Counted from the first letter of the stretch, positions 40,731-49,426 are shown. The stretch: 64,000 nucleotides of DNA from Micromonospora sp. HNM0581 (GCF_012726175.1 NZ_JAASAD010000014.1:1-64000), one strand, 5' to 3'. Notes: generated by a model from the letters alone, not told the origin. Numbers and translations: made by a program.

Positions 40731-42341
40731 GTGACACAGCAATCCGTCGCGGCACCACAGCCTGTCCCGACCTCGGACAAGCTCGACGCCGCGGTACTCA
40801 AGGTGGCCGGCGTCGTGGTGCTCGGTGCGCTCATGTCGATCCTCGACGTGACGGTGGTGAGCGTCGCCCTACCGACGTTCCAGAGCGAGTTCGACGCGTC
40901 GTACGCCCGCGTCGCCTGGACGATGACCGGCTACACGCTCGCGTTGGCCACGGTCATCCCGCTCAGCGGGTGGGCAGCGGACCGGTTCGGCACCAAACGC
41001 CTCTACATGATGGCCCTGGCGCTGTTCACCATCGGTTCGGGCCTCTGCGCCACCGCCGACTCGATCGGCGAGTTGATCACGTACCGGGTGTTGCAGGGCC
41101 TCGGTGGAGGCATGCTCATGCCGATCGGTATGGCGATCATGACGCGGGCTGCCGGGCCGAACCGGATCGGCCGACTGATGGCCGTGCTCGGCATCCCGAT
41201 GCTGCTCGGCCCGATCGGTGGACCGATCCTGGGCGGCTGGCTGATCGACGTGGCGAGCTGGCACTGGATCTTCCTGATCAACCTGCCGATCGGCATCGTC
41301 GCGTTGGTCTACGCGCAGCTGGCCCTGCCGAAGGACAGCCCGCAGCCCTCCGAGTCGTTCGACTTCCTCGGCATGCTGATGCTCTCGCCGGGTCTCGCTC
41401 TCTTCCTGTACGGCGTCTCCACGCTGCCCGAGGCCGGCACTTTCACCGACCCCGAGGTGTGGGGGCCGATGCTGATCGGTGCCGTGCTTGTGGTGGCGTT
41501 CGTCATCTACTCGTTCAAGCCCCGGCATCCGCTGCTCGACCTGCGGCTGTTCCGCAACCGCCGGCTGACCATCGCGGCGTTGACCATGTTCGTTTTCATC
41601 ATCGCCTTCATGGGCGCCGGGCTGCTGTTCCCCAGCTATTTCCTCCAGGTGCGCGGTGAGTCGACGCTGCACGCAGGTCTGCTGATCGCCCCGCAAGGGC
41701 TCGGTGCCATGGTCACCATGCCGATCGCCGGCATGCTCGCCGACAAGGTGCCGGTCGGCCGGACGGTGCCGTTCGCGTTGCTGCTCATCCTCGCCGGGTT
41801 CTTCACCTTCACCCAGGTAGACGCGGAGACCTCCTACGTGCTTATCTGCGGCTCGCTGTTCGTGATGGGCCTGGGCATGGGTGGCACGATGATGCCCGTC
41901 ATGACTTCGGCGTTGAAGACGCTCACCGGGCACGAGGTGGCCCGCGGATCCACCCTGCTGAACATCCTCCAGCAGATCGGCGGTTCCGTCGGTGCCGCAG
42001 TCATGTCGGTGATCCTCACCAACGAGCTGAACGGTTCCCGGCAGATACCCGAACTGACCGACGAGAACGGCAACCCGGTCACCGAGGCCGGCCTGGCGAT
42101 CGCCGCCCAGCAGCGGCCCGAACTGGCCCAGCAGGTCCCCGACCCGTCACTGATCGAGCGCGGGTTGGACTACGCCGCCAACTCCTTCGCCACCACCTTC
42201 TGGGTAGCGTTCGCCCTGGTGGCAGCCACCTTCGTCCCGGCAGCGTTCCTGCCCAGACGGCGGGAGCGGTCCCACCTGCTCGACGAGGAGCCCGGTGACC
42301 AGCCGGGCGACCAGCCGAAGGTCCCGGTCATCGTCCACTGA
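40731..42341 (+). CDS. DHA2 (EmrB/QacA) family MFS multidrug exporter
   Basis: 536 residues from GTG 40731 with AGGAG 5-6 nt upstream. Fourteen TM helices predicted. Signatures: LMSILDVTVVSVALPTFQ in TM1 (the L-D-x-T-V-x-x-V-A-L-P motif of DHA2), WAADRFGTKRLYMMALALF (motif A), and GPIGGPILGGWLIDVASWHW (motif C of antiporters). It expels structurally diverse drugs or metabolites. The C-terminal tail is acidic and Pro/Gln-rich. Monocistronic; regulator not seen. Confidence 0.94.
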   Translation: MTQQSVAAPQPVPTSDKLDAAVLKVAGVVVLGALMSILDVTVVSVALPTFQSEFDASYARVAWTMTGYTLALATVIPLSGWAADRFGTKRLYMMALALFTIGSGLCATADSIGELITYRVLQGLGGGMLMPIGMAIMTRAAGPNRIGRLMAVLGIPMLLGPIGGPILGGWLIDVASWHWIFLINLPIGIVALVYAQLALPKDSPQPSESFDFLGMLMLSPGLALFLYGVSTLPEAGTFTDPEVWGPMLIGAVLVVAFVIYSFKPRHPLLDLRLFRNRRLTIAALTMFVFIIAFMGAGLLFPSYFLQVRGESTLHAGLLIAPQGLGAMVTMPIAGMLADKVPVGRTVPFALLLILAGFFTFTQVDAETSYVLICGSLFVMGLGMGGTMMPVMTSALKTLTGHEVARGSTLLNILQQIGGSVGAAVMSVILTNELNGSRQIPELTDENGNPVTEAGLAIAAQQRPELAQQVPDPSLIERGLDYAANSFATTFWVAFALVAATFVPAAFLPRRRERSHLLDEEPGDQPGDQPKVPVIVH

Positions 42342-42438
42342 CCGTCCGTCCTTTCCTGTCCGCCCTACCGGACCCGTCTCGGCCGGTGCAGGTGTCGCGC
42401 ATCCGCTGCGGCCGAGCGGTGGCGGCGCATCGGACCGG

Positions 42439-42454
42439 TAGGGTGCGGCCGGTG
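42439..42454 (+). promoter_or_regulatory. Leaderless promoter of the SF1 helicase
   Basis: TAGGGT (42439-42444), 7 nt, GTG 42452, supporting this start over upstream in-frame codons. Confidence 0.5.
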
Positions 42455-43906
42455 GGGGAGATCGGGTTGACGTCGGAGTTGGCGGTGCCGCCTGCGGTCG
42501 AGGCGGAGCGGGTGATCACTGCTGTGCTGGCGGACCTGCGGTCGGGGGAACACCGGGGCGTGGTGGTCGATTCGCCGCCGGGGGCCGGAAAATCGACACT
42601 GGTGGTGCGGGCTGCGGTGGACATCGCCGGTGGTACCAAGTCACCTGGTGGTCACTGGGCGGGGGCTGAAGGTTCGGGTCGGCGCGACCCGGGGGGCGAC
42701 GGGTCACCCTCCGGCGAGCCGTTAATGATCATCGCGCAGACGAACGAGCAGGTTGATGACCTGATCGATCGGCTCGCTACGAAGGCGCCGCAGCTGCTGC
42801 TCGGACGGCTCTCGGCTGGCGACTACCGGCCGTCGGCACGGGTACGCGCGCATTCACAGGTCCGGGTCGCCGCGAAGGTCGGCGATCTGGCCGCCTCGCC
42901 TGTGGTGATCGGGACCGCGGCCAAGTGGGCGACAGTCACCGAGGGCTGCTGGCCGTGGGCGATCGTGGACGAGGCGTACCAGATGCGTTCGGATTCCCTG
43001 CTGAGGGTGGCAGGCAGGTTCGAACGGGCCCTGTTCGTCGGTGATCCGGGGCAGCTCGACCCGTTTTCCACTGTGGAGACCGGTCGGTGGGCCGGGTTGA
43101 CCTGGGACCCGATGCAGTCGGCGGTCGCGGTGCTGCTGCGGCACAACCCGCATCTTCCGGTGCATCGGCTGCCGGTCTCCTGGCGGTTGCCGGCCTCAGC
43201 GGCCCCGGTCGTGTCCCGCGCGTTCTACCCGTTCACCGGCTTCCGCGCCGGCACCGGCCCGAACGACCGGGCACTGCACCTCACCGGGGCGGGCTCGGGT
43301 GACGCCGTCGACGGGGCGGTGGAGATGGCCGCCGCCACCGGCTGGGCGCTGTACGAACTGCCGGCCCGGCACACCCTGCGTACCGACGGGGAGGCCGCTG
43401 CCGCCTGTGCCGCACTCGCGTTGCGGGTGTTGCGTCGTGGGGCGGTCGCGGTCAGTGAACAGGCGCCCGACGGTGCGCCGGTCAGCGTGGACCGTATCGC
43501 CGTCGGTGCCGCCCACCGTGACCAGGTCGCGGCGATTCGCGCTCGCCTCGGCGAGGCCGGCGCGGACATCACCGTCGACACCGCCAACCGCCTCCAGGGT
43601 CGGGAGTACGACGTGACGGTCGTGTTGCACCCGCTTTCCGGCCGGCGTGACGCCACCGCATTCCACCTGGAATCGGGGCGACTCTGCGTGCTCACCTCCC
43701 GACACCGGCACGCCTGCCTGGTGGTGGCCCGCTCCGGCATCGGTGAGCTGCTGGACGCCCACCCGTCGACCGAGGCGCCGCAACTGGACGCGCCGGTCCG
43801 GTTCCCCGACGGCTGGGAGGCCAACCAGGCCATCCTCGCCCACCTCGACACGGTGGCCCCGCCGCTGCCTCACGGCATGTCAGCTCTGCGGCCCTCGAAC
43901 AGTTGA
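42452..43906 (+). CDS. UPF1/Dna2-like superfamily 1 helicase
   Basis: 484 residues from GTG 42452. Helicase motifs in order: I DSPPGAGKSTL, Q-like IIAQTNEQVDDL (Ia), Ib/ STOP-side VIGTAAKW, II (Walker B) AIVDEAYQM, III LFVGDPGQLDP, IV LPVSWRLP, V ANRLQGREYDVTVVLHP, VI CVLTSRHRHACLVVA. This is the SF1B pattern shared by UPF1, Dna2 and Cas4-associated helicases (D-E-A-x-Q, G-D-x-x-Q-L-x-P, Q-G-x-E-x-D). No nuclease domain is fused. The Cas4/Dna2-like nuclease encoded at 23273-24367 would be the natural partner. It is convergent with drrB-like genes. Confidence 0.85.
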   Translation: MGEIGLTSELAVPPAVEAERVITAVLADLRSGEHRGVVVDSPPGAGKSTLVVRAAVDIAGGTKSPGGHWAGAEGSGRRDPGGDGSPSGEPLMIIAQTNEQVDDLIDRLATKAPQLLLGRLSAGDYRPSARVRAHSQVRVAAKVGDLAASPVVIGTAAKWATVTEGCWPWAIVDEAYQMRSDSLLRVAGRFERALFVGDPGQLDPFSTVETGRWAGLTWDPMQSAVAVLLRHNPHLPVHRLPVSWRLPASAAPVVSRAFYPFTGFRAGTGPNDRALHLTGAGSGDAVDGAVEMAAATGWALYELPARHTLRTDGEAAAACAALALRVLRRGAVAVSEQAPDGAPVSVDRIAVGAAHRDQVAAIRARLGEAGADITVDTANRLQGREYDVTVVLHPLSGRRDATAFHLESGRLCVLTSRHRHACLVVARSGIGELLDAHPSTEAPQLDAPVRFPDGWEANQAILAHLDTVAPPLPHGMSALRPSNS

Positions 43907-43907
43907 C

Positions 43908-43955
43908 CACGAGGTTGGCGGCGTGTCCGTCCGTGGACAGCGCCACCAACTCGTG
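43908..43955. terminator. Bidirectional terminator between helicase and ABC permease
   Basis: An imperfect 20-bp stem (43908-43928 with 43935-43955; one bulge, one or two mismatches) sits between convergent stops at 43906 and 43972. Confidence 0.6.
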
Positions 43956-43971
43956 AGCGACGGTGGTGCAC

Positions 43972-44829
43972 TCACCGGCGGTTGTACCGGTACATGGTCA
44001 GGGTGCCGAAGACCACGATGAAGGCGGCGCTCCAGAGCACGATCCACATCATTGCCGAGGCGTCCGTGGTGCCGGCCATCGCCGCGCGTACCGACGACAC
44101 CAGGTGTGTGATCGGGTTCGCCTTGACGAAAGCCTGGAGCCAGCCGGGCATGGTGGACGGGTCGACGAAGACGTTGCTGAGGAAGGTCAGTGGGAACAGC
44201 ACCATCATGCTGGCCCCCATCACCGACTTCTCGCTGCGTAGGACCAGCCCGAAGAACGTCCAGACCCAGGAGAACGCGAAGGAGAAGACGACCAGCAGAC
44301 CGATGCCGGCGAGGACGCCGGGGACGCCGCCGTCGGGGCGGAAGCCGAGCACCAGCCCGACGGTGAGGATCACCAGCGCGGCGAGGACGTAGCGCAGCAC
44401 GTCACCGACGATCATGCCCACCAGTGCGGCGGGCCGCCACACCGGCAGCGTCCGGAACCGGTCGAAGACACCCTTCTCGATGTCGGTGTTCAGCCCGACA
44501 CCGGTGTACATGGTGATCATCACGACGCTCGTCACCATGATGCCCGGCAGGAAGAACTGCAGATAGTCACGGGGACTGTCGGCGAGCGCGCCGCCGAACA
44601 GGTACGTGAACATCAGCACCATGATGATCGGGAAGGCGGTGACGTCGAACAGCTGCTCCGGCACGTGCTTGATCTTCAGCAGGGCACGCCAACTGAAGGT
44701 CAGCGAGGCCGACAGAGGACTCGGCCGGGGCGGTCGGGTGCTCGGCGCGAGAACTGTCGCGAGCGCCTCGGACGAGGGTACGAAGACCGTCGGCACCGGG
44801 CCGGTCGAGGTGGCGGTGTCGCTGCTCAT
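43972..44829 (-). CDS. ABC-2 type permease, DrrB-like
   Basis: 285 residues with six TM helices in the ABC-2 arrangement. FDVTAFPIIMVLMFTYLFGG in TM1-2, FFLPGIMVTSVVMITMYTGV, and VFVDPSTMPGWLQAFVKANPITHLV (split here) are hallmark segments of daunorubicin-resistance DrrB permeases (ABC2_membrane, P-G-W-x-Q-x-F-x-x-x-N-P). It overlaps the upstream ATPase gene by 4 nt. With DrrA it exports hydrophobic drugs or lipids. Confidence 0.92.
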   Translation of the reverse strand: MSSDTATSTGPVPTVFVPSSEALATVLAPSTRPPRPSPLSASLTFSWRALLKIKHVPEQLFDVTAFPIIMVLMFTYLFGGALADSPRDYLQFFLPGIMVTSVVMITMYTGVGLNTDIEKGVFDRFRTLPVWRPAALVGMIVGDVLRYVLAALVILTVGLVLGFRPDGGVPGVLAGIGLLVVFSFAFSWVWTFFGLVLRSEKSVMGASMMVLFPLTFLSNVFVDPSTMPGWLQAFVKANPITHLVSSVRAAMAGTTDASAMMWIVLWSAAFIVVFGTLTMYRYNRR

Positions 44830-45839
44830 CGGGCTGCCTCCAGTTCGTCCCGCTCGTCGGTGACCGGCACGGCCGGGCGGTCGGTGAGTGCCAGGAAGAC
44901 CTCGTCCAGGCTCGGCTGGCCGAGGGAGAAGTCGTCGACCATGATCCCGGCCCGGGACAGCTCGCCGAGCGCCCGGGCGGCCTGCGCGCTGGCATCCAGC
45001 TCGCTGCCGTCGCCCCCGACGCGGGCGGTGATCGCCACCGCGTCAGCCTCCACCTGGACCGGCCCGCCAAGCGTCGCCTGCAGCAGCCGTTCGGCTTCGG
45101 GTCGCTGGTCGGCGTCGCGCAGCCGCAGGTGGACGGTGCCGGAGCCCACCGACGACTTCAACTCGCCCGGGCTACCCTCCGCGATCACCCGGCCGTGGTC
45201 GACCACCGCGATCCGACTAGCCAGCTTGTCGGCTTCGTCCAGGTACTGCGTGGTGAGCAGGACGGTCGTGCCGTGCGCGACCACCGCCCGGACGATCTCC
45301 CACACCTGGTTACGGCTTCGCGGGTCCAATCCGGTCGTCGGCTCGTCGAGGAAAAGCAGATCCGGTGTGTTGAGGATGCTCGCCGCGATGTCGACACGTC
45401 GCCGCATGCCACCCGAGTACTTCTTCACCTGCCGCCCAGCCGCCTCGGTCAACCCGAACGCGGCCAGCAACTGTTCCGCCCGCTGCCGGGCGGCGGACTT
45501 GGTCAACCCGAGCAGTCGGCCCAGCAGGACCAGATTCTCGACGCCGGTCAGGTCCTCGTCCACCGAGGCGTACTGCCCGGTGAGGCTGACCCGGGCGCGT
45601 ACCGCGTCGGCCGCGGCGACGACGTCGTGACCGAACACCCGGGCCTGCCCGCCGTCCGGGCGCAGCAGGGTGGCCAGTACGCGTACCGCAGTGGTCTTGC
45701 CCGCCCCGTTCGGGCCGAGCAGCCCGTACACGGCGCCGGCCGGAACCTTCAGGTCGAGGCCGGCGAGCGCACGGGTCTCGCCGAACGACCGGGTCAGGCC
45801 CTCGGCCTCGATGGCGGGCCCAGTGGTGCGTCTACTCAT
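44826..45839 (-). CDS. ABC transporter ATP-binding protein, DrrA-like
   Basis: 337 residues from ATG 45839. Walker A LLGPNGAGKTT, signature YSGGMRRRVDIAASIL, Walker B LLFLDEPTTGLDP, and the C-terminal DrrA-type domain (about 230-330) ending in QPSLDEVFLALTDRP, the characteristic L-D-D/E-V-F motif needed for DrrAB function. Couples ATP hydrolysis to export by the permease encoded downstream. Typical drug-resistance or self-protection pair; the compound is unknown and no biosynthetic cluster is visible here. Confidence 0.95.
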   Translation of the reverse strand: MSRRTTGPAIEAEGLTRSFGETRALAGLDLKVPAGAVYGLLGPNGAGKTTAVRVLATLLRPDGGQARVFGHDVVAAADAVRARVSLTGQYASVDEDLTGVENLVLLGRLLGLTKSAARQRAEQLLAAFGLTEAAGRQVKKYSGGMRRRVDIAASILNTPDLLFLDEPTTGLDPRSRNQVWEIVRAVVAHGTTVLLTTQYLDEADKLASRIAVVDHGRVIAEGSPGELKSSVGSGTVHLRLRDADQRPEAERLLQATLGGPVQVEADAVAITARVGGDGSELDASAQAARALGELSRAGIMVDDFSLGQPSLDEVFLALTDRPAVPVTDERDELEAAR

Positions 45840-46039
45840 GACTACGTGCGTCCTTCCGATCGTCACGCCGGTGTACGGGCCGTCACGAACCCGGTGCCCA
45901 CCACATCCCACGGGTACGACAGATTGTGCCGTTTCGGTGGCCACTCGACAGCTACAACGACTGTGGCCGTTGGGAGTGGTCGGTTCACCTCGTCGGCGGG
46001 CGACTGCGGCGGTCTCGGCTAACCCCCGTACCGGGAGGA

Positions 46040-46270
46040 TCAGCGGAGGCGGAGCGCGGTGGAGATGAGGCGGTAGCCGATGGCGTGCTCGACCAGCCGC
46101 TCGACCAGGTCGGCCTTGCGTAGCCCACCGACGCCGCGCAGGTCCAGCCGTGCGGCCAGTCCCCGCAGGTCACGCAGTGGCCACGCGGAGAGGTACGCGG
46201 TGCCGTCGGCTCGGCTGGTCATCGTCGCCAGCCGGTCGACGGCACTGGACAGGTCGTCCCGGCCGTTCAC
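46040..46270 (-). CDS. Small SAP/Rho-N-like protein downstream of parA
   Basis: 76 residues. The C-terminal half LRDLRGLAARLDLRGVGGLR then KADLVERLVEHAI is a helix-extended-loop-helix motif as in SAP or Rho N-terminal domains, which bind DNA or RNA. The N-terminal part is Ser/Asp-rich. ATG 46270 overlaps the ParA stop by 4 nt, so it is coupled to parA. In this position chromosomes usually encode a ParB; this tiny protein may take the DNA-binding role. Inference only. Confidence 0.7.
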   Translation of the reverse strand: MNGRDDLSSAVDRLATMTSRADGTAYLSAWPLRDLRGLAARLDLRGVGGLRKADLVERLVEHAIGYRLISTALRLR

Positions 46271-47199
46271 GCCGACTGCCGTTCCGGTTGCAGGTGGTCG
46301 ATGAACTCCGTGGCGAGGCGGCGCAGTTCGTCGCGTACCGCAGACACCGTGACGCGGTCACGGAGCACCACCGGAACGCCGCGCGGGGTGTTCGTGGCGT
46401 AGAGGGTGACATTTTCCCGTAGCGCGGTCGGAAAGACCGGCAGGCCGAGGTTGCGGACCTGGTTCATGTAGTTCTGATGAGTGGCGATGGGCTGCTGGGA
46501 CAGCAACTGGATCATCGTGAAGACCACGCCCGCGACACCGGGGGCGACTTTCTGGTGCCGGCGTACGGTGGCGAACCGGCGGGCGTCGGCGTTGTACTGC
46601 TCGACGAGTTCCCGTACGTTGCCGTGCAGGTAGTCGATGCCGAGGGTGGACAGGTAGTCGGCTCGGGCCGGGATGACCAGGTGGTCGCTGGCGATGATGG
46701 CCGACTGGGTGACCACGTTGAAGTTCGGTGGACAGTCGATCAGCACCATGTCGTACGGTTCGAGTCCGTCGGCGAGCAGTCCCTCGGCCAACGAACCTCG
46801 GACCCGGAACAGTTCGGCGTCGTACTCCTCGCCACCGGCGACGCTGCGGGCCAGGGCCAGGTCGATGTCCACCAGTTGCAGATGCGAGGCGATCAGGTCG
46901 AGCCGGCCGGTGCCGCTGAGCCGGGCATTCGCGGGGCCAGGCGACACCACGAGGTCACCGAGTGTGACTGACGGGCTGCCTTCGCGCAGGCTGTCGTACC
47001 ACCGTTTCACTGTCCGGCTGTCGCGTAGCCGTTCCCGCCAGTCGTCCGGGTCGTAGAAGCCGAAGGTCAGGCTGGCCTGTGGGTCAAGGTCGATGAGCAG
47101 CACCTTCATCCCCCGGTTGGCCAGTTCGGCGCCGAGGTTGGCGGTCACGGTGGTCTTGCCGACCCCACCCTTGTAGTTGATCACGGACACGACGTACAT
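46267..47199 (-). CDS. ParA-family Walker-type ATPase
   Basis: 310 residues from ATG 47199 (GGGGAGG 7 nt upstream). Deviant Walker A INYKGGVGKTTVTANLGA, Walker A' LLIDLDPQASLTFGF, Walker B YDMVLIDCPPNFNVVT. It is of type Ib/orphan ParA size without an N-terminal HTH. Such proteins position DNA, carboxysomes, chemoreceptors or conjugation complexes. The locus has no ParB but a small SAP-like protein after it and an ArsR-type regulator divergently before it. It may belong to a plasmid-derived or integrated element. Confidence 0.92.
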   Translation of the reverse strand: MYVVSVINYKGGVGKTTVTANLGAELANRGMKVLLIDLDPQASLTFGFYDPDDWRERLRDSRTVKRWYDSLREGSPSVTLGDLVVSPGPANARLSGTGRLDLIASHLQLVDIDLALARSVAGGEEYDAELFRVRGSLAEGLLADGLEPYDMVLIDCPPNFNVVTQSAIIASDHLVIPARADYLSTLGIDYLHGNVRELVEQYNADARRFATVRRHQKVAPGVAGVVFTMIQLLSQQPIATHQNYMNQVRNLGLPVFPTALRENVTLYATNTPRGVPVVLRDRVTVSAVRDELRRLATEFIDHLQPERQSA

Positions 47200-47264
47200 C
47201 GACGTACCTCCCCAAGACGACTGACGGTAGCGGGCTGCCCGGTACAAAGTCGATCTTCCCCAGC

Positions 47265-47293
47265 TTGCATGTAACTACGTAAGTTCGTATCAT
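47265..47293 (+). promoter_or_regulatory. Promoter of the ArsR-type gene with operator in the spacer
   Basis: TTGCAT (47265-47270), exactly 17 bp, TATCAT (47288-47293), then 6 nt to ATG 47300: a leaderless transcript. The inverted repeat AACT-5 nt-AGTT (47273-47276 with 47282-47285) lies between the hexamers and is a candidate autoregulatory operator. It also sits 65 bp upstream of parA. Confidence 0.6.
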
Positions 47294-47299
47294 CGAATT

Positions 47300-47803
47300 A
47301 TGGTGGATGTGGAAGCGCGGTTGGCCGCGCTGGAAGCACAGGTGGCTGACCTGGTCGAGCGGATCGGCGTTCCGGACGCACCGGCACCGCCCCCGGAAGG
47401 GATCCTCTGGGCGCTCGACGGGCTCAAGCAGCGCCTACCCGAGGACAGCACGGGCGCCGTGCTCTACACCGGCACGGTGCGTCTCGGTGAGCAGCGCTAC
47501 GACTGGCAGTACGGCCGTGGCGTCGACGACCTGCTGGACGGCGACTGGGCCGAGCTACCAGCCGTCCTGGCCGCCCTGGCCCATCCGGTCCGTCTGCGGC
47601 TGCTACGCGAGATCCTCGGCAGCCGGCAGAGCACCGCCGAACTGGCCGGAATCGAAGAACTCGGCACCACTGGTCAGCTGCACCACCACCTGCGTCAGCT
47701 CACCGCTGCCGGCTGGCTGCGCAGCGCCGGTCGGGGCCGGTACAACGTCCCCGCCGAGCGGGTGGTGCCGTTGCTGGCCATCCTCTGCGCCGCCGCCCGC
47801 TGA
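47300..47803 (+). CDS. ArsR-type winged-helix regulator
   Basis: 167 residues. An N-terminal segment (VDVEARLAALEAQVADLVER) looks like a coiled coil; the middle is unknown (YDWQYGRGVDDLLDGDW); the C-terminal half is a winged helix: ALAHPVRLRLLREILGSRQS, then TAELAGIEELGTTGQLHHHL and LTAAGWLRSAGRGRYNVPAE. No metal-binding cysteines of the ArsR type are visible. It is divergent from the parA operon with a candidate operator in its promoter, so it probably controls both. Leaderless. Confidence 0.85.
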   Translation: MVDVEARLAALEAQVADLVERIGVPDAPAPPPEGILWALDGLKQRLPEDSTGAVLYTGTVRLGEQRYDWQYGRGVDDLLDGDWAELPAVLAALAHPVRLRLLREILGSRQSTAELAGIEELGTTGQLHHHLRQLTAAGWLRSAGRGRYNVPAERVVPLLAILCAAAR

Positions 47804-48012
47804 CCGCACCCACCACGTTCCAGGGAGCACGCCACGCGTAAGAAGTGCGGTCCTGTCAGCGTCGCGGACCACTACGCAGGAACGGAACAGGCCGACGCAC
47901 AGTTCCTCACAATGCCGAGAAAACGGTTTGAACGAACTCGCTGTGACGGCCGTACCTATGACTGAGGTGCGGTGCTGAAGCGCACCGCTACCGGAGCTGC
48001 GGGAGGTCTGCC

Positions 48013-48546
48013 GTGCGAGTTGATGAGCAGTCGACGGATCCCATCGATCTGATTCTCGGAGAGTTGTCGGTCCCGACGCCGTTGACCCCTGAGGATGTCC
48101 GGTTGGCTGTCCGGGCGGTGGTCGTGCACGCGGCCGAGGAATGGCCGTCCGGTGCGCTGTGCCGCAACGATGGTGCCCGGTTCCCCTGCCGGTTGCATCG
48201 TTGGGGTCGGAAGGTATTGCTGAACCACGGGCTCAACGAGCGACAGCTCGACGCCCTCATCCGGCACGGAAATCCATTCGTGCACGTGCCGTTCCCATTC
48301 CTGATCAACGGGCCGTCGGCGGGCCGTACGCCCGCCGCGCGTCCGCCGGGCACCGACCGGGCCGCCGGTTATCCGCCGAGGGCCGCCGGTCATCCGGGAC
48401 GACCCGACCGCGCCCCCGGTTACCCGGCGCGTGGCCCGGCTCCCCGGGTGGCCGCACCGGTCGGGCGCACCGGGGTGCGGACACCCGGCTCCGGCCGGCC
48501 GGTGGCACCCCCCGCCACCGCGCCGCGCTGGCCGCGGGCGAGCTGA
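48013..48546 (+). CDS. Hypothetical protein with Cx8CxxH motif and Pro/Arg-rich tail
   Basis: 177 residues from GTG 48013 with GGGAGG 6 nt upstream. The first 95 residues hold the core DVRLAVRAVVVHAAEEW, ALCRNDGARFPCRLHRWGRK, HGLNERQLDALI. The two cysteines and following His (C-x8-C-x2-H), preceded by His in VVVHA, may bind zinc. The rest (about 100-177) is low complexity (Pro, Gly, Arg, Ala). A paralogue lies at 52861-53178. No known family. Confidence 0.7.
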   Translation: MRVDEQSTDPIDLILGELSVPTPLTPEDVRLAVRAVVVHAAEEWPSGALCRNDGARFPCRLHRWGRKVLLNHGLNERQLDALIRHGNPFVHVPFPFLINGPSAGRTPAARPPGTDRAAGYPPRAAGHPGRPDRAPGYPARGPAPRVAAPVGRTGVRTPGSGRPVAPPATAPRWPRAS

Positions 48547-48637
48547 GCGGATCCACTCGTCGGCGGTACGACGCCGGCCCGGAGTGCGCGGTCGTTCCCC
48601 ACCCGCGCCCGGGCCGGCGTCGCGATGCACCTCGCGA

Positions 48638-49426
48638 TCAGCGGTATCCGGCGGGAATTCCGCAGTCGGGTGCCGCCCAGTAGGTCCTGTTGGCGCTGCG
48701 GTCCTGGTTGTTCTCCCGCCGCGAGTCGACGTGGACGTGGCTGTTGTGACCGGACACGCCCGGCCCGATGATGCCGCTGAACCCGTGGTTGCGGGCCTGG
48801 CGGGCGACCTGGCACAGGGACCTGTCGCGCGAGACGAGGTCGGCGGCGTTGCCGTAGAGGTGCTGGCTGTCCGACGCCCCGCCCACCTGGTTGTTGCAGG
48901 TGCGGCTACGGAACCCGCTGGTGACGATGAGTGGCTTGTCGCCGAGGCTCTTGCGTAGCGCCTCCAGCTTCCACATGGTCTCCAGCGCGTTCTGCCGGGT
49001 CTGTCCGCTGCTCAGCGGACCACCCGTCCATCCGCTGCCGCCACAGCCCTCGTCCATCTCACTCCAGCTGAAGTGCCGGGGCGTGCAGTTGTCGTCCTGG
49101 ATCTGGTACAGCTTCCCGTACGTCTGTGACCCGGCGATCCCGTCGACTTCGAGGCCGTACGCGGACTGGAATCGGCGAACCGCAGCAGCGGTTTTCGGGC
49201 CGAACCTCCCGTCAAGTTCCACGATGTCGTTGTTGCCGGCCCAGCCGGCAATCCGTAGTTGCAGCTGACGTACGTCGCTGCCGGAGCGCCCTTGGTAGAG
49301 GGTGCGGTTCCAGGTGTAGCAGCCGTCGGCATGGGCCGCTGGCGCGGCGACCACCGAGGCGATCGCGGCGCCCGGCAGGGCCAGGGCGAGGGCGACGACT
49401 GCCCGTTTGAAGGTGTGTACGCGCAC
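48638..49426 (-). CDS. Secreted peptidoglycan-binding M15-type D-Ala-D-Ala peptidase
   Basis: 262 residues from GTG 49426 (GGGAGGA 5 nt upstream). Signal peptide (VVALALALPGAAIASVVAAP), a peptidoglycan-binding domain (about 45-110: DVRQLQLRIAGW, RFGPKTAAAVRRFQSAYGL), then a peptidase M15 domain with the zinc site SQHLYGNAADLV (His, Asp) and NSHVHVD (HxH). It should trim peptidoglycan stem peptides outside the cell. Homologues from Streptomyces (zinc D-Ala-D-Ala carboxypeptidase) have the same order. Monocistronic. Confidence 0.9.
   Translation of the reverse strand: MRVHTFKRAVVALALALPGAAIASVVAAPAAHADGCYTWNRTLYQGRSGSDVRQLQLRIAGWAGNNDIVELDGRFGPKTAAAVRRFQSAYGLEVDGIAGSQTYGKLYQIQDDNCTPRHFSWSEMDEGCGGSGWTGGPLSSGQTRQNALETMWKLEALRKSLGDKPLIVTSGFRSRTCNNQVGGASDSQHLYGNAADLVSRDRSLCQVARQARNHGFSGIIGPGVSGHNSHVHVDSRRENNQDRSANRTYWAAPDCGIPAGYR

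Noticed and set aside
43972..45839. Part of an antibiotic biosynthetic cluster
   Set aside because: DrrAB-like genes stand alone; no polyketide, peptide or tailoring genes are nearby.
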